Shown piece after piece: positions 1-12,475 of a stretch of DNA of 64,000 nucleotides (position 1 is the stretch's first letter; each line of letters starts with the position of its first letter). The notes beneath the pieces were generated by a model. That model was not told the origin of the DNA. It was given only the letters and a program-made list of their open reading frames with translations, and ran no database searches. The translations under genes were made by a program, and so were the position numbers. Source of the DNA: Lineus longissimus. Taxonomy: Eukaryota; Nemertea; Pilidiophora; Heteronemertea; Lineidae. The stretch spans positions 7,137,501 to 7,201,500 of the forward strand of contig NC_088310.1 in the NCBI RefSeq assembly GCF_910592395.1, in the 5' to 3' direction.

Positions 1-377
1 ATCTTGAAGTATTGGAAAACAGGTGGCAGGGGTCAACGGTGCGCTTGGCATCGGGAGAAGAGGACCTGACACCCTCATGCAGCTCCAACGAGAATCTCAT
101 CATACGCCGAACGTCCCCGAGTACGTCTGGGAACAGTTCCGGCCGAGAAAGTATGGAAGCGAAAGATGATCATTTTGAGAGCCCAAGCGATTTATCAGAC
201 TTAAATGATGAGAAAGACAATCCGTGCCCCCTAGTCCTCTGCACGAACCATGACTCGGGACATGTGTCCTACGATATTGAATTGGACTCCGGCCCTGAGA
301 GTGACCTGTATTTGAGTCAGCGACGGTCGATGGGTGATTCTAAAGATGACATTCCATTGTGGGATGTTTGTGTATAG
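1..377 (+). CDS. C-terminal exon of an unrecognised protein (5' end outside window)
   Basis: The frame is open from the first base to a TAG at 375-377, so the exon probably enters from the left edge; there is no convincing start codon. About 125 residues are visible. They are acidic and rich in Ser, Asp and Glu, with low-complexity stretches such as SPSDLSDLNDEKD, and end in DDIPLWDVCV. This looks like a disordered regulatory tail rather than a folded domain. A canonical AATAAA lies 164 bp past the stop, followed by a T-rich stretch, which supports a real 3' terminal exon. I do not recognise the family. The gene runs toward the leftward-transcribed bmp2/4, so the two are arranged tail to tail. 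Confidence 0.6.
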   Translation, partial: LEVLENRWQGSTVRLASGEEDLTPSCSSNENLIIRRTSPSTSGNSSGRESMEAKDDHFESPSDLSDLNDEKDNPCPLVLCTNHDSGHVSYDIELDSGPESDLYLSQRRSMGDSKDDIPLWDVCV

Positions 378-540
378 CCAGTAGTGGATTCAAACAAGTC
401 TCTTATTATTTACTGAGTGTTATGGTACGTATTTGATACATTTGGTTTGCAACTTCGAAATGCAGCTGACCCAAGAGATTTTTAAAAAGCACAAATATTA
501 TTGTCTGTTTCTTCGAAGTAATGCAAAGGAAAATTCATTG

Positions 541-546
541 AATAAA
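541..546 (+). terminator. Poly(A) signal AATAAA of the left-edge gene
   Basis: A perfect AATAAA lies 164 bp after the stop codon, with a TTTGTATTTTTTTT-type U-rich element about 25 bp downstream, as expected for a cleavage site. Confidence 0.55.
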
Positions 547-3500
547 ATATTGTTAAATTATCACCAACATATTTGTATTTTTTTTCATTTTGCCAATGGT
601 GAAAATTAAAAAATCAGATTTGTCAAATATTTTCTGTAACACACAGTACAAAACAGTATACATCCCCAAAATATATTTCATTCCACATAAAATACATGAT
701 GCTTCACGTCTCTTGATCATTTGCATATCTCTTTCCTTTTGAATTTTGACAGTGTATGTTTCTGGTCACACAGTATTATATAGAAATATAGAATTGATAT
801 TTAACCACATTGATACAAATATATGTCGTATTAATATCTGCATTTATGATTGTGTCAGTAACTTTTAATCAAAATGGCAGCATATGTCTCGTTTCAGAAG
901 GAAGTAGTAAAACCCAAAAGTACTCTTCTTCCGCAATACAAGATTTGGTACATGTTATTAGATGTTCTTTATTAAGGAAGAGTGTCATGACATAAAAATG
1001 GGGCAGCAATAATGTTGTTGGAAGACTTTGACAGAGGGCATTTCTTTGATGCATCAAATAATGCACACACTTTACAAACTGTTGGTGGATACTTCTGAGT
1101 GTGTATCTACAGATTGCCCTCTTTAGGCAGCATATATGATCGGCCATGGAACTCGCCAGAATTTGATGAAAAATGCTGGGCAGCCCGCTCTTTTTTTCCG
1201 GCTCCTGGCCTCGCCCCTGTTTACACTTCTTGCCGCCCGAAGTACAAAGTCTAGTGTCCAATGTGACCTATAGGTGTGCTGATGGCAGCAGTCTGATGAA
1301 GGTCAAGCAATTATGAGGCTTTTCATTTTCACCACTTATGGACGGCTAGCTGAAAGCGAAGGCTGGTTTTACTGCTTTCTTCAGATAATTACTATTAACC
1401 ATGTCAACTACATAAACACTTTGATAATATTTTAGACAAACAAACTATCTAATTTATCAATAAACTACTATTTGTGTCAGTATAGTGTGTGTGGTTTGTA
1501 ACATCTGTATAAATTTGAAGTCTGTGGTACGATTTTATAATATCGTAGAACTATTAAATGAAAAGCGTTACAAGTTCTTGGTGACCTTAATTGTGTAATT
1601 ACCAAGCGAGGACACATTAAGGTGTAGGTTTTTTACCTGTATAATCCCAGTTACATCCTATGCTCTGTTAGGTCTGCTGCTCTGAATGCTGCATGCAGTT
1701 TTGAACTCTGGTTGCCTACATATTACTGTGAAAGCAGTCTTACGCGCAGAGTTGTGCACAGGTTTCTTGCAAGTTACGAGTACATTGCGCGTAACACACG
1801 CAAAGTGAGGGATGTCAGTTGAGATAGGAACTGCATAACAAAAAGTTGAATAATGCTTTTAATCAGATAGAATGTCAATAATGAAAAAGAACCAAAATTT
1901 CCATTTTGGTCTGTTATGTGATTGTGATTTTAATACTTTGTTGTCGAGTCACCATAAAGGACTATGAAATATACAAGTATGTGGTTTATATATATAAAGT
2001 GTCGGCCTAAATGTGGAAAGTAATTATATTATGATGTACAACTCAGTACACTGCTATAAAAGGGACCACTTTCATACACTCTTCTATATAAAAATCTTTG
2101 AAAAGTTGAAATCTATCGTGTTTGAATTTGTGTTGTTGTTCAAATCATCTAAATCCCGGTAATCACCTATTAGATAATTCGTGTCATTGTAAAAGTATTA
2201 CAGAATAACAGAAATACTGAATTATGGAATTATGGAATTCAGTTGGTATTGTTACGAATTTAGTGATTTAGAGCATAAAGTTGGTGATAATTTGAAATAG
2301 AGAAATGATGGTACAATGAAGGTGTGAGATTATTTTACCTAAGATGGCATTGATTTTAAAGGAGAACTGTCTCGTGATGTTCCAGGCCGGTACTAATGAT
2401 GGTTACGTAGTCCTTAGCTAGGTGGTGCTACACAGTTTTGCTTTAGAAAGTAAAAAGCTTTGAAGAATGAGTGTGCACATTGCTTATGCATAAATGTACG
2501 CTCGCTGCAGAAACTTCGTAATTATCAGTAGTGCCAGTTCAACATTATCTGGTGACACTTTTCTGTAACATTCTGTAAACTCATAACAAGATCCAGTTCA
2601 TGACACAACAAAATTCATACTGTATTAAGATGTATATGGACACACTCTTTATGAGTGATATAAAATGCTTCTTTTTTACTTTGATACGTTTTCAGTACAG
2701 ATCCAATTGTGTTATTGATTTGTCCTATCACAAAATGCTTGCATTGGTGCCAACTTTTAATTATTGATATCATTAGTGGCATTTTTAAGTTTCTTGTAAA
2801 TATGGATTCATGACTTTTATCACACATGTAACTGTTTCTTTAAGACACAGTTTCCCCACAATTTTATGTGGCATCGTTGGGTGTACTGAGCTAACTAAAG
2901 TTTTACCAATCAGGATATTAATGAGCATATTTAGATCTGTTTGTAAACTTTAGTCAATTCAGTACTCGGTGAAATTGTAAGGAAAGGTTGTGTAAGGGAA
3001 ACAGTTATCATCAATCTTGAATCCGTAGAAGAATTTTCAAGTTAAAATTATAAAAGACATTTACATAAAATCCTTATCTCATGTATAAGTTTTCAGTTCC
3101 AAATAATAACTTAAAAACGTTTTTGAGATGTAAAAAGAATATATGTAAAGCTACGAGTTCAGCTTTGCTACTTGCATTATTTCATGTTAAAAAATTTGAT
3201 TTTGTTAAGAAATTTATAGGGATGTTTTGTGTATATATTGTACAGATGAAGCCTTGAGTTGGCCAGTATAACCAGTTGGACGGGGAAGAATTTTGATTCA
3301 AATTAAGCTCATCCAAGACCATGGGTCAGAATTTTGTTTCCTACCTTTCTTTTTAGACTCTTGTTTTACAAAGCTACATGTTTTACAAAGCTACTTTTAC
3401 CTTGTGAAGCTAAAAGTTGGCAAATTGGTCATTTTCACCATGTTCAACTTGCAATAGACAACAATGCATTTGCTACTAAATTGTATTGTTTATTGCATTA

Positions 3501-5558
3501 GAACTGGATATTTTAGAGTTAATATTTGCGAAAATGTCATGGTTTACAGTATTCAATAATTTTGCATCAATTTTCGATATTATTCTTTAGTTGATTTCAC
3601 AACAGCTATGAAATTAATGTGGTTAACATCAGCCTCTGTCCAATAGGTTCTGTATGTATATCATAGTTTATTCAACCTTATTTTGTATCGAGTAGCAAGC
3701 TGCACTGTATAAGAAGAAAACATGAATGTAACACGTCTGCTTCTTTGGTGTCATTTGGAAAACGTCGTTCCTCTAGGCTGAAATGGGAGGCCTTCCTAAC
3801 CCTTGAATCCTTCAAACATGTGTTTAAAGACTAAACTACTTCTCAATCTATTAATGAGAAGGTGTAGTTGGTGTCTCTTGCTTACACTGCCATGGACACC
3901 AGATAAAAGGAACCTTGGTTTTATGTCTCTCTCAAAGGAATGTGAAGAGCTAGGAATTGTACTTTCCTTTGCATTTTAGAATAGAGGGATGGTGTTTTCC
4001 TAATGCCAGGCAGAATTCTAAGTAATCACCACAAAAATTAGTGTTGGGTCCAAATATACTGTGTGGATCAAAACCTGCCCTTGATGTATATATTTTGTGA
4101 TATATTATGGATACTTTTCATGAAATTCATGATAAATTGCATTCTAACATGGGTATTAAGAAATGTTATCATCTAACCATTGGGAGAAACTGTCTAGCCT
4201 AGACTAGTCTTTATCAACTCTTGATATCCTACATCAAAACTTATTATAAATCATATGTATGATGGGGTTATTTAAACAATATTGCTGCAAATAACGGTTA
4301 GATGATGACATAATCTGTTGTTATGGGTTGGGTTAACTAACGAGCCTTCATCCTGGGCGAACAAACAAGCCTCTCCGAGGTGAGGTATAGGATGAAATAG
4401 TTCCACATGAATTCTTATCAAAAGATTATTTTACGCACTGTTGTTACATGTTTGAAAAAGCGAATAAATATCTGTACATTGTGATTTCAAGAAACGGATT
4501 TTCCTTCAGCCCTTTCAGTCTCCTTCAGTCCCAAATAGAACCCAAATGTATTTCATTTGTAGGTGATAATGTTCTTTCACAGCTAATCACCCTTTTCATA
4601 TTTGCAGTTAATCTGGTGGATGGATGGGATAACGGATAAATACATAATAGCGGTCACCCTTTCTGTTTGCTGGCTGAAATAACTGCAGAAGTCAACATAA
4701 TTAGTTAGAAATTTTCAAAATTGCGTAGGAATGAAGTGTCTGTTCCTACGAATTGATCCTTTTGAGATGAAGTAAGAAAAAATAAAAGTATATCTATTTT
4801 CCAACTCGACCGATCATTGGTCACTCGTCAGAACAAATGGCAAATGGCTGCTGGAATCCAACCACTGTTGACTATCCCGGAGGGACCAACTAACACCCAC
4901 ATCTGGTGTAAACTGGTTCCCTCTCCTGATAATTCAAGACATACAAGGTGGAGGTCAGGAGTGGGTACCAGTCTACCTCTGGTGCCAAATATTTGCCTCA
5001 CTTCTGTTGGAAAAGCATTGTTGAAATAAGATCACAGAAATAAAATACGTTGTGTGTTTCCATGTAAATGGGATGAAAATATTTTCATTCGCATTCATTG
5101 TAAGATATGATGTCAGTTTTCAGCAGTAACTTCATCATTAAGTACATTGAAACTTTACTTAGAAGACACCTCTCTATTACGGACAGCAATTGTTAGTCCC
5201 GAGGGTGTCCTTGATAGAGAAGTTCTACTGTATATCAATACTTATACTATCAACAAGTAAGTGTATGAAGATGTAAATAAGGCATCTGGCTGTAATACAG
5301 ATCACTTAGTCTGCTTCAGCAAACTGCTACCAGATGTCTGGCCATGTGGCTGCAACTAGCATATCAAAATTCCTCGCTTGTGAATTACCCCCAGGTGAAC
5401 TGATCAAGAGGCGAAGGATTTTCATATGATATTGACGGTAATATATATAAAAAGTTTGATAAAGGGACAACTTGGGCCGAGATATTTTGGTTTTTCATAT
5501 AAGACGGCTTTCACAATGTATTCCATATGACCAGCATGTTCATATACAACTGTCATAG
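547..5558. other. Non-coding AT-rich stretch, no gene seen
   Basis: I see no exon, tandem array or element that I can support. Open frames are short and of random composition. An extended 3' UTR of the left-edge gene could occupy part of it if the signal at 541 is not the only one used. Confidence 0.5.
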
Positions 5559-5933
5559 TCAAGGGTTGACGACAGGTGCCAACATTTTGGCCTCAACGTG
5601 AAACCCTAAAGCAATTCGAACTCCTTCAAAATGAAGTGAATTTGCATATAAAACCTGAGAGGCTGTTGGCTGGAAATCAAAGAACAGACTCCCACCCTTG
5701 AAATTGGCGTCAAGTTCTATTGCCAAAATGGTGGTGCCGAGGTCAACTGCAACACTTCGCTCTATTCCCGGATGGGTAGACATCAGGGAGGGCATGTTCC
5801 TGATCGCGCCATTTTTCGAGATACGACTTGATACATGCAGTATATACCGGTAAATTATGGTAACTTGTTTGATGAATATCAGACCTATGAAAGGTAATGT
5901 GAAATTCACTAAAACATTCCACACTGCGTCCAT
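5559..5933 (-). CDS. Possible single-exon ORF, 124 aa, unknown
   Basis: This minus-strand ATG frame of 124 codons begins with a hydrophobic stretch (FTLPFIGLIFI) near residues 11-21 and has a fairly balanced amino-acid composition afterwards, unlike most chance frames nearby. No motif is recognisable, and no promoter or poly(A) evidence was seen. It could equally be chance or a decayed element; RNA evidence would be needed to keep it. Confidence 0.18.
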   Translation of the reverse strand: MDAVWNVLVNFTLPFIGLIFIKQVTIIYRYILHVSSRISKNGAIRNMPSLMSTHPGIERSVAVDLGTTILAIELDANFKGGSLFFDFQPTASQVLYANSLHFEGVRIALGFHVEAKMLAPVVNP

Positions 5934-8160
5934 CTGTTCGTAATTACAAATCGAGTTCTGGGCGGTGTTCCCAAGAATGGAATGGTAAGTGATTGAGGAG
6001 AAGACTGACCTTATCGAACAGTGTACTAGAGGGAGGTTGAGAACAGCGACTTGGCAATGATCCTTATACGTATACAGATAAAGCTTCGTAGGAAGATGAC
6101 GAATTTGGTGTACATTTCTATCCGTATTACGTAAAGGATCCGTGATAAGTCCCTGATCTCAATCTATTATAACCTCCCTATTGGTCAGCATGGTCGGTTA
6201 GTCGGATGGAGGAATTAAGAACCATCCCAGTTGTCTTTTATGACATGTTGACTGAGCAGAAAAAACTTTTGGATTTCTAGAAAAAACTCAAGACTGAAAC
6301 TGCTCCCTCCCCCAGGAATCATAGATATTGACCCGACATTCTTATTTCCGAAGAACCTTCCTCCACATTGCCTGTTTAGCCTTGTTTCCCTTGAGGCCAC
6401 CGAGGCGGATTCACTCCCGGTTCACTCCACGCAGACCAGCCGCCTTCAGGGCCAATTAGCAAGCTAGCCGGAGCCCACCCCAAAGAAGAACCCGTTGTCA
6501 CTTTAACTATCCTCCTAAATTGACTATTTTTTCTGGTTTTACCTGAAGCCTAATGATCAACTACTAGCAGTTGTTCATTGCTATCCATTTCATTACTCAT
6601 AATAATTTGTGAACGCTTAGTTAAGTAAACTCCTGTTTAACATTATTAGCTGAAGACGGAAGTCGAAAGTAGTCATAACTCTACTTGAACGCTTCTGTCT
6701 ATGCTGAAGATGCCTCGTAACACTGAAATGAACACCAGTTAAATGAACACCAATTATGTGTTCATGGATGAAGGACATCACCCCGATAAAATCAGGGGTT
6801 AATGTTCGCTTCTCGAATGGCCATGTAAGAAAGTTGTCGTCGTACGGCATTAGGCATATACTTTACTGATATTGAAAGCTCTTTAAACTGAATAAACAAC
6901 TTTTTTAAAGTACATGTATTTCAATGGAAATGAAAAGCGGTAGTTCCATCAAAAACAAACTGCGTGAAAGTGATCGGTATTATAGAGCCAGAGGTAACAT
7001 GTTGATACACTTGACTTCTTAGAACATTCATTAATAAACACATAGTTGATGGTGAACGACAACATTTCTTCACCTGACTAACTATATATTGATGGTCAAT
7101 TTTCCAAATCGGATTCTCCCAGTGTCAGCTGTTTAAAGCCCCTGTTCCTAACTTCCAGCGGTATATTGCCTACGTAGCCTCCGTCCCGCGTTGTCTGAAA
7201 GCTGAGCTATGTCAATACAAATCTAGCCGGGGTACCGTACAAAAAGCTTGTTGGCCAAGATGGAACATGGCGGGTCTAGGGAACATCCACGCATAAGTTT
7301 CCATTCTCGCCAATTACTTCAGAAATGATGCGTTGGGCCTATAAGAGCAGCCCGCCTAGCTGCATGACCCGTTTCACCAGCAGGCTCGTTGTCGACTGAG
7401 ATTTTCCATCCTTTACAACAGAAGGCCTTTAGAATGTTTTGAATTAAACTCAAACTTTAATTAAGCGTATCTCAGATAGGATGCAAAGGCCTATTGTGGG
7501 AAGATGATCATTTCCATTCTACCGAGGAAAGTAAAGTTCTCTGGTGAAGTCTTGGGCGACACCGGTGGTTGTGCGTAACCGCTAGAGAAGGCATGACTGG
7601 GTGCTCGTCGTTGTCGTTGCCGATATCCTTTACGGGCACGATCGAACTAAATAACCCCTCCAGTTTACATCAGTTTGCATATATGTTTGTGGGAAAGGAA
7701 CCGATGACGAGGAATGTTTGTAGCACCACATCGCTAACCAATACCAGTCTATAGTTAAGCAAGAGAATGTACAAAGCAAATGAAAATGTGAAAAATATAG
7801 GCGTGATTTTGGGGACTGCATTGGTTGAGTTAAAATGCAGGGCTTTTACGAGCTTTAATGTCTAAGCCTGCCGCATACAGGTGACATAATTATAGGCTCG
7901 AAAATGCGAAAAATATCTGTTGCACACATCTCAATAAAAACTTCGCATGTTCCGACTACGAGGTGCGGAACTCCTGACAATAACTTTTTCTTCTTCAAAT
8001 GTTTAAGTGTGGCTAGGTATTTTGATTTGAGATTCGTCTCTTTTATAGAAGAATGTGCCTAACCCAACGATATCAAAAATAGCAAATCCGCTGGGTTACC
8101 CTGTAAACAAAAGATCGGTAAACTTCATATAGTCTGTGCGGTTGCAAAATACATAAAACA

Positions 8161-8360
8161 CCCTAACGAACGACGAAGTACGAAGTACGAAGTACGAACT
8201 GCAAAGGTCTGTCGTGTCATCAAGTCCCTGTTAATCTATAACTCATGCATCGCTAAATCATCTCCAGGACTTAATAAGTTAATTATACGAGGAATCGGGT
8301 CCGTTCAAGAAAAGTCGTCGATATACTTCGTACTTCTTCGCAAGGGGTGCGAAACCTGCC
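8161..8360 (-). mobile_element. TIR-like dispersed repeat, copy A
   Basis: Read on the minus strand from 8360, the copy starts CAGGTTTCGCACCCCTTGCG and continues into a GAAGTACGAAGTA-type segment. It later contains TTCCTCGTATAATT. Both segments occur in the same order in the + strand copy at 15726-15831. The other end (8165-8197) carries the inverse-related ACGAACGACGAAGTACGAAG, so the two ends are roughly inverted repeats. No coding capacity, so probably a MITE-like non-autonomous element. Boundaries are approximate. Confidence 0.4.
8174..8197. repeat. Short tandem GAAGTAC motif (three copies)
   Basis: GACGAAGTAC, GAAGTAC and GAAGTAC follow one another inside the left end of dispersed repeat copy A; probably slippage within the terminal repeat. 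Confidence 0.5.
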
Positions 8361-10954
8361 TTTATCATCTCCTCTTGAAAAACGTGGTTCTCCTTTCACA
8401 GAGTCTCCAATAGAGGCGCCTGCTTCCAGACATCAACCAGTTACACTGTCTACGTCTTCATCGCAATGATATTACCTGTCTCCTATGTTTTTCAACGATT
8501 TTCATGGGTCTTCCGGACCGGGCGCCTAAACCGAGATTGTGGGGGTGGGGAGTCCAAGTGTATACCATAATTTCTTAGGCTGCTGTCCCGGTTCTGGACA
8601 AATGTATAGCACATGATGAAAGGCTGGCATGGGGCGCGCGCACAGCGTGTAATATGGAGTTCTCTAGTCTGACTCCAATATCATTGTATTCTGTTTCTAA
8701 ATAGTTATGATGGCTCCACACCGGAGTCATCCTTTGTGACTTAGACGAGGCCCTGGGCTATTTGATAGCTCCTGGCGTGCGTATGTGATGGAATATTGCC
8801 GTATCGGCGAAACCGTCGTCCCACCTATATATGTCTCGGCTTCATTCGTCAACTTTGATCAAATTGGGTGATTAGCGATGCGACGGTTCCGGTCAGGTTA
8901 GTCGATGGCAAAATAACTTTCCGGAAATGATGATTGTTTTGTTTCTTCTAAATATTCTGGTTGGACTTTAACAGCTATAACAAAAACGTTACGGCGAGCG
9001 CGCGACACCAAACTGATTACAAAATAATTGCAAATTCCGACGCTGAAAGTTTATCTGAACATTGTAACGGTTTTTTTTGTCACACCAAGGAACCTTTACC
9101 TCGAGGCCCGAAAGCCAATTTAAATCGAGTTGTGATTTTTAAAGCGGCAGATAACAGATAAGGCTCCGAACTGCAACTGTTACGAGCTATATTTGCCTTG
9201 ACAATGTTTGCTGGATGCGGAACATACACATTGTACGACATGCAAACTAGTACCGGTGCATCGTGCCGGTTCCGGTGTGTCCCTCTATGTGGAAATCTCT
9301 CTACTGTCCTTAAGTGTTTCAGAGTATCGAGAAACGTCAATATTACCCTTGAAGTGAAACGGAGTCAGGGATACGTCCAGTAGGTATCCGGCATGTCCTT
9401 CTGTCACCCGATGTCTCTGTACTCCAGGTTCCTGACTGCCTTCGTCGCTTATCTCACTAACAATCTATCGTCTGCTGAGAAATTATAGAATATTTGGCAT
9501 TCTATCTTCCGGATCAGGCGCCTCATCATCAAAATCAAGATATTATCTTAATTCTTTGATATGGGTCATACGCGTTTTGTACTTCGCCTTTCTTCGCCTT
9601 TTTCACGGACTAAGAGAAATTTGAATGAGGGACCTCTCTTTTTATTGCTTACGATCTGGGTGGCAGCTCAACCATCCCCCTAAACATCATCAGTGTTGTG
9701 ATATAAATGGTTCTTTAACTTTTTCAAGAAGGTCACATCACTGAACAGTTTCAGCATTGGCCGCATAGATATGATGGTGAAGTTTTGAATTTCGGAAAGC
9801 GCGTGACCCGTACAGTTTATGTGGCATACCAGCTGATTATCCTGCGATATTCTTGCCGATAAGGGTCCCAACACTTCTGCAACCCTAAAGGTGTCACCCT
9901 TATGGTCACAAACCTGGAAATAAAAGGAGACGCTTTCATTGTATGCTCATTTTGGTTGCGACTGATAAAGACCCTCAACAACGCTTTGAGTTTATGAAGG
10001 CTCCCTAATTGAACGATATACGGGGATAGGACTGGGACACCCAAGATGGAAGGAGTGGCAGGGGGTTGCCCTTTGGCAGTCTAGAAACCCCCATTCAAGT
10101 CATTTATTTATTTCCATCACCTAATGGTCTAATGTTACACTGTTATTCCTAAATCGCCGGTGAAAGTTTTACTGCAGCAAGAATGCCGGATTCTTCAAGA
10201 TAAGACAACAATGGTTACACAGGAACGCCACTGAACAAAAGTACGGACGATCCACCCCGCCCATCTCTTAACTAAAAACATGGCGTAACTTCATTGAGAA
10301 AGCAAGGCAAGCAATATTTCAACAAATCGATTCGCAAATTGCACTGAACTGGTGTTTTGATATCCACTGGAAAAGCAGTCCCATTGGCCAAAACATCGCG
10401 ACTACTCACTACCTCCGTGTGAAAAGAGAAGTTAGTCACAATACTGACTTAGATGCTGTTTAGCAGTAAAACGTTTAATGTGGACCTATGCACAGTCGCT
10501 GCTTTAGTGAACATTAACACCGGTCATCGATGATATGGATCAAGGACCTTCACGGATTCCACACCGACTTGCTCGAAAAAGCTATGACATGGTTTTTGCT
10601 CCAAGAGGAAGAACCCTCACTGTTGGCTGTCAACCACTGCCCGAGGAAGAACTGACCAGTTTTTATTCTACAGTGATAATATCATCCACCAATTCGATGT
10701 TGCTACAACACTGCTCGCCTTGACGACGATCGACAAGAATTCGCGTGCAGTCAATTGCCCTAATCTCGTGAATAATTCAGGTAATCAAACCCTAGCATAT
10801 TGTGCAGATTTCAGCTGGTGTCTCAAATAGTCGTGCTACCAAGCTGTAACCACCGAGAAGTTATTTAGAAGCTATCTCGATCAATGCCCAGGCGTTTCTT
10901 GTCTCGTCAACTTTCAAATATTTTGAAATAAACAATACAATGCTACATGTAGTA

Positions 10955-11785
10955 ATGAGGATTTACGCCAAGGCTTTTCTTGCCATACAAATCCAGCTCG
11001 TCATCTTTCAAACATTTTAAAGAACAATGCAGTGCTACATGTAGTTATGAGGATTTACGCCAAGGCTTTTCTTGCCATACAAACCCAGTTCGTCATCTTT
11101 CAAACATTTTAAAGAACAATGCAGTGCTACCTGTAGTTATGAGGATTTACGCCAAGGCTTTTCTTGCCAAACAAATCCAGTTCGTCATCTTTCAAACATT
11201 TTAAAGAACAATGCAGTGCTACATGTAGTTATGAGGATTTACGCCAAGGCTTTTCTTGCCTACAAACCCAGTTCGATATCTTTCAAACATTTTAAAATAC
11301 AATACAATGCTACATGTAGTAATGAGGATTTACGCCAAGGCTTTTCTTGCCAAACAAATCCAGCTCGTCATCTTTCAAACATTTTAAAGAACAATGCAGT
11401 GCTACATGTAGTTATGAGGATTTACGCCAAGGCTTTTCTTGCCATACAAACCCAGTTCGTCATCTTTCAAACATTTTAAAGAACAATGCAGTGCTACCTG
11501 TAGTTATGAGGATTTACGCCAAGGCTTTTCTTGCCAAACAAATCCAGTTCGTCATCTTTCAAACATTTTAAAGAACAATGCAGTGCTACATGTAGTTATG
11601 AGGATTTACGCCAAGGCTTTTCTTGCCATACAAACCCAGTTCGTCATCTTTCAAACATTTTAAAGAACAATGCAGTGCTACATGTATATTAATGAGGATT
11701 TACGCCAAGGCTTTTCTTGCCAAACAAATCCAGTTCGTCATCTTTCAAACATTTTGAAATACAATACAAAACTAGTTATGAGAAT
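10955..11785. repeat. 92-bp minisatellite, about nine units
   Basis: The landmark ATGAGGATTTACGCCAAGGC recurs at 10955, 11047, 11139, 11231, 11322, 11414, 11506, 11598 and 11692 (spacings 92, 92, 92, 91, 92, 92, 92, 94), with a decayed partial unit before 10955 and another ending near 11785. Most units contain the 10-bp palindrome CTACATGTAG, changed to CTACCTGTAG just before two of them. Because 92 is not a multiple of three, translations over the array are frame-shifting artefacts. Not CRISPR: the units abut, with no unique spacers. Confidence 0.95.
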
Positions 11786-12443
11786 TCCTACATGTGGAAC
11801 ATGTATTTGTATTGTAAATGAAGCAAGATATATTTGATTCTCAATTTCTCGTTCTTCGCCCACGAATGTGTACCAAAATATGCCAAGCAAAGAAATGGAG
11901 CCAAGGAAGCGAAATTTCAATCAAAACTTCTGCTTTGTCAATAGTCATATAAACATTTATCGATATCAATATCAGGAGCTTATTTACACCACAAGTCAAG
12001 CCTTTCGCTCTCAATGCCCGTAAAATGAGCAGACGACAAAATAGAATTTGCTTTGATAAACTCAAGGGCCCTTGAACCATGGCTTATTAACCATACATAA
12101 AAGCCGAGAGCATCCTCGAGGGTCCTTCAGTTGAATAGCTATGGTTTGTACGACCACGTCCACGGTAGGGTGCCTGTCTTAGTGTGTTCACAATTTTGCC
12201 GAGAGAAATAGCCTTCCTTCGAGCACGCTAAGGAAACTCGGAATTGTCCGATAACTATACTTGCTATGCGGGGAATGTTTCGGGGACGCCCTGTGATGAT
12301 GACATTATGATTTTTTACAGATTATCTAGGAAATTCGACAGTTACAATCAGTTTTGATGAGATCTTCGTTGCAGTCTGAAATCAGTGTGTGTTCTTCAGT
12401 TTATAAAGTTCTGGTTCAGGGGGTTTCAAGATAAAGATCATAT

Positions 12444-12475
12444 TGATAATAATGATAATAATAATAGTAATGATA
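12444..12475. repeat. Imperfect (ATR)n microsatellite
   Basis: A run of GATAATAATGATAATAATAA type trinucleotides, imperfect. Confidence 0.7.

Larger units (their letters stand above)
5934..10859. other. Non-coding stretch with one dispersed repeat copy
   Basis: No gene is recognisable. The only structured object is the repeat-family copy at 8161-8360. A diverged edge of the 92-bp satellite appears from about 10880. Confidence 0.5.

Noticed and set aside
11072-11479. 135-codon plus-strand frame with repeating peptides
   Set aside because: It lies wholly within the 92-bp satellite; 92 and 91 bp spacings shift frame from unit to unit, so the repeated peptide is an artefact.
10955-11785. CRISPR-like array
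   Set aside because: Units abut with no unique spacers, and the sequence is animal nuclear DNA.
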